This document shows positions 1-11,400 of a stretch of DNA of 64,000 nt, piece after piece. The stretch is from Eremomyces bilateralis CBS 781.70 (Eukaryota > Ascomycota > Dothideomycetes > Eremomycetales > Eremomycetaceae). The notes under the pieces are model-generated. The model ran no database searches, was not told where the DNA came from, and worked only from the letters and a program-made list of their open reading frames with translations. The DNA lies in assembly GCF_010015585.1 (NCBI RefSeq), contig NW_022985072.1:652407-716406 (forward strand), written 5' to 3'. The position numbers and the translations under genes were made by a program. Each line of letters begins with the position of its first letter. Positions within the stretch are counted from its first letter, which is position 1.

Positions 1-60
1 AGCTGAGACTGGGGTCTGTGCGCAGACTCTTGGCTTAGTACTTTACACACTGCATGAAGC

Positions 61-262
61 CATGCAGGTAGTCACGTGTTGCTTGTGGCTCACCCCACCT
101 GCGCCTCTCCAGGCCGTCAGGCAAACAACCACGTCTGAGCCAAAGGCTCAAGACCATTACATAACGTCCTCAATATCGCGCTCGCGACATAGATAGCTCT
201 TCTTCTTCAGCTTTGCAATAAATGAAAGTGGTATCTGCTGTCTTCGCGATCAAACCGTCTCA
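61..262 (+). mobile_element. LTR-like repeat, copy 1 (fossil)
   Basis: The last 50 or so bases of this stretch (about 210-262) are nearly the same as 2392-2444. Both copies run through the motif ATGAAAGTGGTAT and CTTCGCGATC and stop at CCGTCTCA, and both carry a CACGTG-containing segment 100-200 bases before the end. A TG...CA-type end and direct-repeat arrangement suggest LTR retroelement ends, most likely Ty1/copia-like. The left boundary is not resolved and may lie before the window. This is inferred from the repeat alone; no reverse transcriptase was seen nearby. Confidence 0.4.
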
Positions 263-677
263 TCCGTGACCTCAAGGTGCTGATCGTTACAAGATCTGTA
301 TAAAAAACACATCGTCAGGCCGCAAGGCCGCAAGGCCAACTACCGCAAGTCCAACTACCGCAAGTCTAGGCGAACAGCCCAAGACTATGACAATACCTGT
401 ATGATACGAGGGAGTAAGACACCATTGAGTTTGTATCATAACAGGTTTTTATGATGGCTGGTGAGATTTATCCCTCCCGCTAGTAATGGTGGAAATTAAT
501 CGCTCAACTAGGCCTAGCTGTTACGGTCCCGGCCTGCAGTTATCTCGTTATACCAGACGTGCCAAGCCCTCGATGATTACTAAGGAATAAATTCGCAGTA
601 AGGTTTCAGGGCTTCAGCCCGTCTGGCTACTTTTTGTACAAAGGGTGCAACGATTTGTATGCAACAATAAATAAGGA

Positions 678-1822
678 TTATTTGTCAAAATCCAGAGGCT
701 CTAAAGTGACAAAAACTTCCTCATCTGTTTCCTGGGGATCATTATCATCCTCGTTATCATCTGCATAATCCCCATACTCGTTTTCGCCATCTGATGCAGT
801 GAATATTCCCTCTGGCTGTCTCTCCGGCTGTCCCACAGTAGGCTTTGCTAAGAACACACTCCCTTAGATCTTGGCAACGTTTACAAACGTCGTCGTTGTA
901 TCGGTGATACAACATCACTTTGGTCAATCGTTCTGATTGTGTCAACAGTATTTGCTCGCTTCCTCCGTCTTACTTTCCTTTTCGTTTCTTCCATCTCCAC
1001 TAGTTTCCATGTCGTTCCGTCTTGCTCGCGCGAATACACCAAGAGCAGACATTGACGATCAAGGCGGGCCCTTGGTTGTGGCCGTTTGGCAAGAAGAGCT
1101 CGAGTCTGGAGCAATTCCGGGTGATGATTCGGCGGCCGACGCCGCTCTAACCATTGGTCGTTTCTTCTAACTTTTCGTGGCATTCAATTTCTATGACTCT
1201 TCCCGGAATCTGGCGGCATTCTCCACCATAAAAGGCTCGAAATCGGACTGCGTATGCTGCGCCATCGTCCATGTCCCGGAGAGTCTCCTCCAACTCTTGT
1301 CCTCGAGATCCTCTCCCCCATTTTACCTCAGACGTGCTTAGGAGCGGAGCATAAGGATGTCGAGCCAACTCGACTCAAATTTCATCTGGGAGCAGCCATG
1401 ATCCAGGCGGCTTGAAAGACCAAACTTTCGGTTCCATCTTTCGTATGAAAAATCTACGCGCCAGTTCGGTCCACTAACAATCGAGTCAACAAAGCGTGGA
1501 TAAAGAGCTCCCGGCACGAAAAAATATGCTCTATGGCTTGTTCATCCGGTGCCCGTAGCCGTGAAATGAATTGAAACAGCTTGGTGGTAATATGAGGTAA
1601 GTCCATGCTAACAGTCGTCTCCAGGGATCGAATATTTTGTCTAATCAAGGGCTCCGTATCATCCAGATACCCGCTTGATGCGACAGTCGGGGGCTCGCAT
1701 GTTAGGATGTCCATTTGGGCGACGCGTGTTGGATTTTGGCTTCTAGTTGACTGGTGTTGATGGTCTGATGGCGATTCCGAGCGCCTCGAAGGGAGAATTT
1801 CTGACGAGTGACCCCACTCCAC
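678..1822 (-). pseudogene. Broken coding relic, unknown family
   Basis: The minus strand has protein-like stretches that fall in more than one frame. They include a segment around 1147-1440 rich in charged residues and ending in an EIECHEKLEE motif, a segment around 881-1080 with LLLVYSREQDGTTWKLVEME, and an acidic tail (EYGDYADDNEDDND...LEPLDFDK) that ends at a stop at 678-680. The composition reads as former protein, with about three breaks, and it lies between two LTR-like direct repeats. I do not recognise the family. It could be a host gene fragment or sequence carried by the surrounding element. Confidence 0.3.
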
Positions 1823-2225
1823 TCCACCACAATGTGATCTGAGGTGGAAAAAATATTATGAGAAGGATAATGTGCATCAGCAGAATGTATTTGATAGATT
1901 TTTTAGCATACTAGGCCACTTGTGAGTGTTGAGCTGTTTCTGCACGACAAGCCAGACGCCCATACAAATCGTTTCGGTCCAGTTTCTCCAACATTATGAG
2001 TTCATTTCGATTTGTCTGTGAGTAAAACTAGGTTCAAAATATAGCCAGTAGCCAAGTTAATTAGTCGAACACAAGCGCACTTTTGCTGAAGCCTTACGTT
2101 GGGAGTAGAGACCGAATGTGACACCATTTTTTGGAAAAAGGTATCATATCTTTCAACTTTTCAACACAATTTCCCCAGACGTTAAATGAAGACTTGTCTT
2201 GTATACGCCTTACCCGAAGGGGCTA

Positions 2226-2444
2226 AGGTGCTGATGTAAGCAAGCAAGTCGTAATCTAACGTCTGGCATTGTGAGATAAGCCTGCAGCACGTTCCCAGTT
2301 GATATCACGTGGTTGTAACCACGTGACCGGTCTCCCTACTACTTCTTCTCCGCATCCGTAGTTAGCTTCCCTTCTCTCCTTCTCCTCCCTAGCTTTGTAA
2401 TGAATGAAAGTGGTATTCGCAGTCTTCGCGATCGAACCGTCTCA
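2226..2444 (+). mobile_element. LTR-like repeat, copy 2 (fossil)
   Basis: This is the partner of the repeat ending at 262. It carries a CACGTG...CACGTG pair near 2307-2324, a pyrimidine-rich tract, then the shared ATGAAAGTGGTAT / CTTCGCGATC / CCGTCTCA end. The left edge is placed only roughly. It may be the second LTR of one decayed element or a separate solo LTR. Confidence 0.4.
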
Positions 2445-2512
2445 CTAGCGCGCAATTTCCTTCGTCTTCGCCTAGGGATAATGTTTAATCTATTCCTTCT
2501 CTCACAGACCTC

Positions 2513-2520
2513 AGTATGGA
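2513..2520. repeat. 8-bp target-site duplication, left copy
   Basis: AGTATGGA directly abuts the left terminal inverted repeat of the hAT relic at 2521. An identical AGTATGGA follows the right end at 3552-3559. Eight-base duplications are the hallmark of hAT insertion. Confidence 0.85.
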
Positions 2521-3551
2521 TAGAGCTCCGAAATGAATAAATGAATACGAATATGGCCCGTATTCATATTCGCCTTTCGCGAATATGAATAATATGAATA
2601 TTATTCATATGAATATGCCTAATATTCATATTCATATTCGTATTCATATTATTCACATCTCTCTCCGGGGGTTTGTTGTTCCAGGCCGACCCATTTCCTC
2701 CTCCCATATAGTTATAGTTATACTAACTAGTTATCGTCTTGCTTGTCAATAGACAGATTTCAGTCCAGTTCCTATGCCAGAACACACGCAGGTGTTTTTG
2801 CGCTGCTTTGAGCTGTGCTGCGAATAGTCATGAACTTGGATTCTATATATCCCTTATGTCTAGGTATGGGGCCCAGATGGGCCCTATTCTATTGCAGGTA
2901 TATGGTAAAGAGATTCAAAGGTTGGCTCTCATTCCCAATATCATTTTTATTCAAGTTTCCGCACAAACAACCTCTCAAACGTCAACACCGCCTAAAACCT
3001 CCAAAACCTATTGAATAACTATTAAATTTGCACTGGAAATAAGTTACATGAGTTAACACGTTAATGTCGCGTCAAATCATGTATTCGACTTTCGGTAATA
3101 GAGAATGGAGGTTTATATACTTCAAGCCGCGAATCCTGGATAGTTATGACACGTCTGTCGCGTTAACGACCCGCATCCCTCGTTTGCGGATGGTGACCCT
3201 GACTGGGTTTTGAAATGGTAGAAAGCAAATGCGCCTGACTTTCCTTGCATGGCTCAAGCGGCACGCGACTGTCTCTCAGTTCCCTCTATTGAGGTGGGCG
3301 TAGAACGTCCTTTTAGTGGTGCACGAGACGTGTTAGGTCTTAGGAGACACTCTATGAATGCAGAGACGATGAGATGTTACAACTTCATTTGCCTATATCT
3401 ATGCGAAGTATCCATGAATATTATGAATATTCATGAATATCGCGAATATGAATATAAGGCATATTCATATTCACATTATTCGCCAAGACTTTATTCATAT
3501 TCACAAATTATTCATATTATTCATATTATTCGTATTCGTTTCGGACCTCTA
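2521..3551 (+). mobile_element. hAT-family DNA transposon relic (1031 bp)
   Basis: The ends are inverted repeats: TAGAGCTCCGAAATGAATA at the left and the reverse complement of TAGAGGTCCGAAACGAATA at the right, flanked by perfect AGTATGGA duplications. Subterminal regions (about 2530-2660 and 3411-3545) are dense in ATTCATATTC-type repeats in both orientations, which are probable transposase-binding arrays. The only recognisable protein is the C-terminal hAT dimerisation domain at about 3250-3390 (plus strand), with LSVPS...VGVERPFSGARD and RRHSMNAETM. The catalytic core is missing, so this is an internally deleted, non-autonomous copy. It sits inside the MULE gene, so it is younger than that element. 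Confidence 0.85.
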
Positions 3552-3559
3552 AGTATGGA
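3552..3559. repeat. 8-bp target-site duplication, right copy
   Basis: AGTATGGA matches 2513-2520 exactly. The ATG inside it (3555-3557) is the apparent start codon of the MULE transposase, so the hAT element landed right across that start codon. Confidence 0.85.
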
Positions 3560-4818
3560 GGATATCGCCCCTCCTCCAGATGGTCTTCACGCGTCCTATA
3601 AAGAAGCCTACAATGCTCTCAAAATCCATGGTATGCAGCATGGTTACGGCTTCGCACTCAAACGGAGCAACCCTCACGGTTCTAATATAAAGACGCGATA
3701 TTACTATCAATGCGATCGATCCGGAAACTATCAGTCAAGAGCAAGGATTCTAAGCACAAGCACACGCAAAATAGAGTGTACTTTTAGGCTTATCATATTC
3801 AAGAACAAAAATGACGACCAGTGGAAGCTAGAGGTGCTACACAAGCATCACAACCACCCCCGATCACTTAACCCTAGTGCGCATAATGTCTACCGCAGGC
3901 GTACATCAGTACAGAAAGACACAATTGAATCAATGACACATGCCGGGGTACGGCCGATGCAGATAATGGCTGCTATTCAAAAGGAGGACCCGGAAACGCT
4001 AGTCTCTGCCATCGATATCCGCAGCGAGAGGAAGGCAATTAGAGAGAAGAACTTAAATGGGAGGAATCCGATTAGGACATTACTGGATGACTTATCTACG
4101 CCAGAATGGGTCTTCACTGTTAAGAAGGATGCGGATAATCACGTACAAGGTCTCTTCTTTGCCCACTAGAAGTAGATCGAGCTACTGCTTGCGAATCCCG
4201 ATATCCTATTGATGGACTGTACGTACCGAACCAACAAGTACAAACTCCCACTGTTACACATACTCGGCTGCACCAATCTGCAGATCTTCTTCTCTGTAGG
4301 GTTCTGCTTCCTCCATAGCGAGAAAGAAGTAGATTACCATCGGGCAATCTCAAACTTCCTCCTCAAGACAGGGACACCGTAGCCACGCGTGTTCATTAGT
4401 GATCAGAAAGATGCGGTGAAACTGGCAGCTCGTACTCTGTTTCTAGGTGTTCCATAACTCCTTTGCGTATGGCATATGAACAAGAACGTGCAAACAAAGG
4501 CTCAAAAGACCTGGAGACGCTGATTGCGAGACAAAAGAAGAGAAGCAGAAAATCACTGAGCAATTGGGCCAATTCATGAAACGTTAGAGTCAGGTATGCT
4601 CCCCGTTAATGGTCTCTTAAAAGTCTTTCATAGATCTAACTAGAGCAGTTTGTCTACGCAAAAGGACTACTTGCATTTGAGCTGAAGTAGGATGAGTTAC
4701 TCAAAGACTATGTTGACCAGCGAGAGCTTTGCCAATACTTATACAAAAATCAATGGCACACACGCACTAAGTGGGCAGCTGCTTGGAAGTCTCAGCATCG
4801 ACACTATAACACAATTAT
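3555..4818 (+). pseudogene. MULE (Mutator-like) transposase, decayed
   Basis: Translation from the ATG at 3555 gives a FAR1/WRKY-like DNA-binding N-terminus (basic, with YYYQCDRSG, a KIECTFRL stretch and an LEVLHKHHNHPRS His-rich motif), then after about residue 205 the MULE transposase core: LLLANPDILLMDCTYRTNKYKLPLLH-type start (D of the DDE triad), VFISDQKDAVKLAA (second D region) and LCVWHMNKNV. Several in-frame stops interrupt it after 4167, and all of those I could compare with the expected family residue fit C-to-T or G-to-A changes (CAG or CAA to TAG or TAA, TGG to TAG). The copy is cut off by LTR-like sequence near 4819. It is dead as a gene. Confidence 0.8.
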
Positions 4819-5044
4819 TGTTATGGTCCTGGGCCTGTGGCCTGGGCCCTTGGGTATGGCTGACGCCACAGGGATGTGGCTAGTGGATGGCATGGAGGAT
4901 TATCAAGGAGATAGTCATATGGGAGCTATATGTTAGGACGGAGCTGTATTAAGGAGATGTGTTAAGCTGTGTTAGGATAGCAGAGAGAAGAGTTTATATC
5001 TCGTGCATAGAGGCGCTGGGAGATTTCTTCCTTCTCTCTCTTCA
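4819..5044 (+). mobile_element. LTR-like fragment inserted in the MULE (fossil)
   Basis: MULE-like coding (ending in WAAAWKSQHRHYN) changes abruptly into TGTTATGGTCCTGGGCCTGT..., a sequence with a TG start, GGCCTGGGCC palindromes and a pyrimidine-rich TTCTTCCTTCTCTCTCTTCA end. Downstream, TTGGTAATCGCAGA resembles the initiator-tRNA primer-binding region of fungal copia elements. I infer an LTR or LTR plus leader. I saw no clear short target duplication, and the right edge could be up to 50 bases further on. Confidence 0.4.
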
Positions 5045-5227
5045 GTTTAGATTAATGGAACTTGGTAATCGCAGATCTTGCGCATCCAGACCGTGTCAAA
5101 GGCGACCAAATAGTTCAAATCTCAGAATCAAGGCAACAGAGCATGGGGCAGCCTTATGGATATACTACATGGTTGAAATGGCGTTCGACATTTAGTCCAG
5201 CTCTGTGACCTCCGTATCTGACTGAAA

Positions 5228-6700
5228 TTACCACAAAATCAACCGTCCATTCCGCCTTGACGGAGCATCGCTTGCAATTTGCCGACCAAGTGTCTCGTCA
5301 AAGAAAGGCTTGAATGCCCTATATAACCCGCAACGTCGGGCGGATCTGCTTCTATTATGAAAACATTCATGCTTCACAGCGGTACCATGTTCTCTCACCT
5401 TGCTCGTGAAGCGCCTACTCACACCTTTGACGAAATTGCTAACCATGTTACATATATTTACTTCTGAAAGGAGTTGACTTGGACTCTTATCCGGGTGTCT
5501 AGCCCGCAATAAGAAGTACCCCAATTCATCTCGCCCGTACGCAGAAATCTAGGAAACTACAAAATAGCAAATGCTGAGAATATTAGTTAAGCGATCGTGC
5601 CATGCAAAATGTGGTGATAGTGATGTCGCGAATTTTCGGTAAGGATAATGGATGGTGATCTGGGCCACATGGTCTAATCTGATCGATCTTGCCAGTATGG
5701 TTCGGTACCCCTGTCGCTGTCTTTTGGATCTGGACGTCACCCCAGGCGCAAGACGAGATGCGGCTGTTCACTGCCAACATCAAAGCTCTAGAGCTCTATA
5801 CTCATGCTTTATCGATGATACCTGTCTCAGGAATATAAATGAACCAACATCATTATATTTTTTTGACTTCACATCCTACTGACGACAAATATGATCAATT
5901 ATCTCAAAATATATGCACTTATTCGACTCGACAGATCTCACATCAGGACTCCGCCGCGTGGAGACGCCGTTCGAACCTCAATCGCTCCCAATGCAGCCAC
6001 CCGTAAAGCCCCGAGACGCGATTTGGACCTTCTTATTATCAAAACATCGCGCTCTGACCCAGATTGGCGTATTGAACGACGCGCTCCATTCATTTCCATC
6101 CTCATCTAGCCGGTCATGATACATACCAGAACTGCCAGGTCGAGATGCCACCGCCCACGCATCCTCTCGCGTGCTTCGGCAATTATCCTGACTATAGTCA
6201 TATCCCGCCATCCACGCCCTTTCATCTTTGTAATTGCCGAAAGCAACCTTGTACCATCCCTCACAGTAGCCATGGTTCTCGGTGATGGGGGGCCAAGCGC
6301 GGTTCGACCGTTTAGCGTGGATTCGTAACTGTACAAGTCCTCAACATAGGCACCGCCAAACTTCCAGTTCAATGGATTGTTTGGAATATTGCCATCGCAT
6401 CATAGATGATGCGCTTGAATGCATCGGGACACCCTAGCCTGTCAAACGTCGTTGCCGCGCCGCTATCCTTGAGCATGAATTCATGTTCATCTGGTGTACC
6501 CGCAGAGCAGAACCGAAGGTGGTTCGATTGTTAGTCTCCTCCAGAGCAATAATATCTTCCGGACTCTGTTGGACGTCTAGTTTCCGTTCTGGTATATAAT
6601 ATCTGTGATTCGTAGTGATAGGTTTGAAATACTGCAACTCTGGTTGACTCAGGTCTGGGTACTCCGGACGCTTGTGGGGCACACATGAGACCACTGACAC
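5228..6700 (-). pseudogene. Broken minus-strand coding relic, unknown family
   Basis: Protein-like minus-strand pieces lie in different frames. One, at about 6540-6700, has ELQYFKPITTNHRYYIPERK. One at about 5978-6300 has GYCEGWYKVAFGNYKDERAW and MAGYDYSQDNC. One at 5228-5524 is basic. Trp, Tyr and Cys content in the middle piece suggests a former globular, perhaps secreted, protein. The pieces may belong to one gene or two. I do not recognise a family. There are several breaks, and some frame changes could be introns. Confidence 0.3.
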
Positions 6701-6863
6701 CCTCCTTCACCCAGGCACTTCATTCCGACCACCCGATCTTGAAGTTTATGTTGGGCTTATTTTGGTACTCCTCAGCCACTTCTTTCAGGGCTTGGTTTGC
6801 TTTCGCTGTAAGTGTATTGAATATACGACGACGCTAATACATAAGGACTCGAGCAATGTTCCA

Positions 6864-8054
6864 TTACCACCGCCCCCGCTGTTCTGTCCTGACTGTGAAA
6901 TCAGTCTTCCTGACAATACCATGGTGCGGTACAATCGCCTCCTCGCTCTCGGGAATCGATGTCCCGTCCCAGTCCTTGCCAGGCTTATCTATCGAATGCC
7001 GACCATTGTGCCTCGACACATGCGCTGTGCTCGAGATCATCTCGAAGTCTCCATGTGCGAACCGTCCGGACGGTGCTGTTCCCCGAGTGTCGCTTCGCGC
7101 TCCTGTCCGGGATGTTGTCGTTAGGGATATGCCGATCTTCTTGAGTCCGCTCTCGAACATCGCACGAAGGCAGGGGATGCAGGCGGCCATGATGCCGACA
7201 TATGATTCGGCGAAAGCCCACACTCTCATCTCGACCGAGGACCATGTCGTATCTTTCTCATTCAATTTTTGGAATTCCTTGACGTAGATCAGCTTCCGGG
7301 TGCCAGCAATCGTACAGAGTAGCCCCAGACTCATGAGAAAGGCGAGGACTAGCTTGTCTCGTAGAGGGCGGCGGAGTGAAAAGATGAAGGTGAGAGGGAG
7401 GAGTGCAAATAAGACGTCGGATAATAACAAGGTAATCGACGTCCCCAAGACTGCATTGAAGACGTCCTGTCGGGACCGGCAAGTTCCTTTGATCGTTTTG
7501 TTCCAATAGAATTCCATTGGTTTGCACTCAGTCATCTGTAAGGCCATCGTGACGACGGCAGATACGATGAGGTATACAATGCATGCACCCATGCCAACTC
7601 TCCAAAGAGTATCCCTTTGAATCCGAAGAAGCATTGCTGCAACGGAGAGCTTGATGAACGTCACTCCCCATGACCAAAGGATCTGAGTGGCCCACGTCAA
7701 CTTGATGTATAAAGGCGCATCGGCGGGCTTGAGGAATTCGATATGTCGTCCATAGCCAAGTGAGGTACTATATATTGTGAGCGCGTAGGTTGTTACAACA
7801 ATGCCCTTCAGACATTATTAGTCCTATTTCTCCAAAATAGTGTCCAAACTGAAGCTTACCACCGCAATGGTGATTAGATAATCATCCCAGCTAAGCTTGA
7901 AAGTTGGTCGCGACCTGGAGACCATACGGCAGATGTACAAAATAAGAGCGATAGCCAGCATGCTCGTGTGAGCCGCGATTATCATGGGAATTTTTGTCTC
8001 ATCTTCTCGACTCGTCGCTCGCGGATCAAAAGAGTTGAAGAAATCGTCTGACAT
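6864..8054 (-). CDS. Fungal rhodopsin-domain (SAT4/PTH11-like) integral membrane protein
   Basis: Two exons, 8054-7860 and 7805-6864, are joined across a 54-bp intron (GTAAGC donor, AAG acceptor) to give about 378 residues. The N-terminus (MSDDFFNSFDPR) precedes seven predicted hydrophobic helices. Family landmarks are the TFKLSWDDYLI segment after helix 2, the GYGRHIEFL loop, and WATQILWSWGVTFIKLSVAAMLLRIQ for helices 3-4. This matches the fungal rhodopsin-domain family (SAT4 and PTH11-like receptors without a CFEM domain). The last 90 residues are a polar cytoplasmic tail. Family members are usually annotated as orphan plasma-membrane receptors; the ligand is unknown. The reading frame is intact, unlike the coding sequence just downstream. 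The start is the only ATG in frame upstream of the conserved DDYL. Confidence 0.85.
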
Positions 8055-8561
8055 CTTGATATTTTTTTATAGTGACTTGACAGTGACTTGTGAGTCCCTG
8101 ACTCGAGATAGGGAGTGGACGATCAGTGATTAATCGGCCATGCAAGACAGAAAAAGCGCACTGGAGTTAGAAGATCGGGCAGCGTGGAAACTCTGAAAAG
8201 CCGGCCTATATCAAGAATTTGAACTAACTCTCAGATCATTTCCCAAATGTTGAGCACCACATCATTCATCCTTGATCAGTGGCCAAGAGTCAAGAATCGT
8301 CAAACCCCACAAAAGGCGGGAAGATGAAGGCCTGCAAAGCGCACCAACCTGCCCTACGCAAATTACGAGGTTCTATGGCTTCTACCCTATGGATGGTCGA
8401 GATGAAGCCACAATGGTTTTGTAGATTGCACTTTGGACGGGATAAAATGACCTTGGACATTATTGGAGGAGCAGCAGCCGCAGTGGCAACTCAAATTTCG
8501 CCAAAGCCCAGATCAAGACTCAATCCCATCAGCCATCAAGAGGCGAGTCAAGGAGAGAATA

Positions 8562-8879
8562 CGGAGGCGCCTTTCAAAAGATTTTCCCTGGACCGTGCAC
8601 GATCCCAATCGTGATCCGGTGATCGGTGATCCGGTGATCGCCTGATCGGTGATTGACTGATTGTCTGATTGATGATGATAATAACAATAGTACTTGGCAA
8701 GGCTGCTGGGCAGGTGACCGCCTAAATTCTGGGGGGGGGAGCCTAAATTTGGGGGGGTTCCCCTATTTCTCTGAGCTGAGCCCTGGCCCGATTTCTCTCG
8801 GGGAATTAAGCCAGAACGCTACTACGCTACCGACGCCATCGTGCACGCTCCAGGATTTTTTTTTTGAAAGGCGCCTCCG
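8562..8879. mobile_element. MITE-like element, Tc1/mariner-type TA duplication
   Basis: An imperfect terminal inverted repeat of about 40 bases starts CGGAGGCGCCTTTCAAAA at 8562 and reappears reversed at 8879, and both arms contain CCTGGA then CGTGCACGAT. The 318-bp unit is flanked by TA on each side (8560-8561 and 8880-8881), which is the target duplication of Tc1/mariner elements. No transposase is encoded. The inside holds short GGTGATCC / GATTGACTGATT repeats (8610-8670) and G-runs. It is a likely non-autonomous MITE; a family search was not possible here. Confidence 0.65.
8612..8672. repeat. Degenerate GGTGATC / TGATTGAC short tandem repeat
   Basis: A run of near-repeats of GATCCGGTGATCGGTGATCC, followed by TGATTGACTGATTGTCTGATTGATG, lies inside the MITE-like element. 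It looks like slippage sequence. Confidence 0.6.
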
Positions 8880-8889
8880 TACGGAGTAG

Positions 8890-11400
8890 GAGACAGAAAG
8901 TTAGCTCGATAGGGGCTTAAGCTCCGGCTTCTCGTACTTGAACGCTCGAATGGTAGCTGCATTGTGGATGCAATTATTGCAAATGGCGTTACGATACTAA
9001 CAAACTAGGCGAAACACTAGCCACTCTGAATTCTATGGCCTGCAGTCTGTTTGAGAATGAACTTAAGCGAACTAGAAATGTCTTGGTCAATCGTGGCGTG
9101 ATTCCTTCTATCCCGCCTCAGAGGCACCAATTATAGATCAGTTCAACAGGAACGTATGGACAACCAGGTTAGCGGAACTTGGAACTTGGTCAAGTCATCC
9201 CATCTTTACCTCCTGATCTCAGGTTCGCGAGGAGTTAGAGAACAGGAGAATGTGCTTGAGGTCTGCATGATACATCCATGATTCGATGGTCCAGGCTCCT
9301 TGAAACTTGGATAGCAGCGAAGATGGCAAGTTGTTGGCATGTTGCTCGCTAGCGTGTACGTGGACACATTAGTATGTCGTATCAAGATTTGGGTTAGGTG
9401 GAAATGTGGACGTGGCTGTTCCTAAGAGTGAAGCCGGAGACTGGCCGGCATCAACCCGGCAACGAGGACTCGGGGAGACTGAAAAAACCCCGGAAAAGTC
9501 CCAGCAGATGTGAAGTTCGAGTCAGGGAACAGAGTTACATAGCCGATTCTGAATTAGGAAGGATCAGCCCATACCAGGCTCGTATGGATTGATAATCTAC
9601 CACTGTCGTGGAAGCAGCTCAGAGAGCTGCCGCAATTATTATGGAATATGGATAGCAACTAATCCTCTGGTTCCAAACAGACAGCAAGAAGTAGCATTCG
9701 GTTGAGTGGTATTTATATGCTGCGCTTTTATCAAGAAAGATGAGAAGGGGACTGGATACATGAAACATACGGATGTGCCAGGGGAGGAATTGGTATCCGA
9801 GGTTCCATTCGCTGGTACAGTAGACCGTCAGCGTTCGGTTTAACCCATATTTAGCTAGACTGGCGCTTCCTCCGCGGAAACCATTTCCAACCCTGGACTT
9901 AGAGGCTCTTTGTCAGTGCACGACCCCCCTTGACCCCTCACCCTTCACCCTTGTCAACCCCCCGCCTAAACGAACACTCAACCCAAGAAATCGAAAAGCT
10001 TCTACCTTTTAAGTGGTGTGAGTGGCGTTACCAAGGCGGAATTTTATCTCACTAAGACTCGTTAGCACGTAATTCCGCTTCACGATGTACGTATTCTCAG
10101 TTTCAACAATTTGAGTAATTGTGAGACAGTTAATTGGCTGTTTAGACATCAAATGAATCAGTCCCTGGCACAATCAATTGACGGCCATTGATCGGAGACG
10201 ATTGATCATATCTCTTCACTCTTTGAGTCCTGTCTTGATGCCCAACAATAATGAATTCGCGATAGATCTCAGAAGTGAGCCATTTTGGCCCAGTGGCGTC
10301 CCAACCGCGTTTCACTTCCACTGTGGCGTTGCCCTTGAATCACCGACCAGACAGTCTTCAGGCTTCAATATCGCAACGTCGAGTCCTCGACATCCGGGAT
10401 TCTTGATCACTACATTGTTTTCACTTCTCAGGTCTAGTGGGAACACTAATTAAAAAGGGAGAATGTTTGAAGATCCGAAGCAAAAGTGAAGATGGAATCT
10501 CTGCTGTGCTGAATTGCTGAATACCATCATGAGGATGTGGGTTAGCCCCACAGTTGGGATTCGCGATGCAGACTCACAAATGCGCAATACCCTCGTCCAG
10601 TCCGTCATGCCCGGCAGGCGACATGGCCTCATCAGCTCATCATATTATTAACTTCGTCCCCGGCTCCCCGCTATCACGGCCTATCACGGACTCATGTCTC
10701 AATAGCTTTTATTTTAACTCGGAGTTTTGAGAGACCGACGACCGATGCAGGATTGTCTGATCAGTTTCGATCACGACTTTTGAAGACCAGTTTTCCTCGG
10801 CCGTACCATAGTATACTGCAGTTCGAATCGTCAGCAAGATAGGGATGTTACAGACTCACTTTTCTCCAAGGAGCACAGCATCAATGGCATAAACCGATCG
10901 TTGCATTGAGACAGTACTCAGTAGGGAAGTAAGTCGAAGGGACTGTCTCCTGGACGACCGCAATGATTCAGCTCTCAGCAATCTCACCAGGCGCATCCTT
11001 GTCATCCACGATAGGTACCATTGCTAACGGCAGTCGTCGGCCCCGATCCACAATCCAATAGTGCTATTATCTGCTTGGTCCAATAGTACCTAGTGTCACT
11101 ACCCCCACTAGATGCCGCAGAAAGTTCCATTTCTTTTCCATATCTCCGCAGGAGCCACATGCCGATTCTCGAATAATCTCGATCATTAGTCGATACCCGT
11201 CATGCACTCATGCGTAAGCCCACGAGGCATGGATAGATAGCGTGCATCCTTCTCGCTTTTATTCCGATTCGCCGAACCGCTCTATCACCGACCAATAGAG
11301 CGGTCAACTACCCATCGAACTTAACTTTACGTCCAATTTGAGTCTGCCAAGGCGATTGGACACCGTTGACGGTGAGATAATAGCATTATATGGATCCGGA
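8890..11400. other. Long gene-free stretch
   Basis: About 2.5 kb without a supported gene. Open frames are short and do not read as protein in either strand. A C-rich tract with repeated ACCCCTCACCCTTCACCC lies near 9925-9965. Several CCAAT boxes occur at 11053-11335, the last 500 bases before the DUF3237 gene. Confidence 0.5.

Noticed and set aside
9398-9592. 64-codon ORF in the long spacer
   Set aside because: Too short and without family likeness; similar ORFs occur at random in this spacer.
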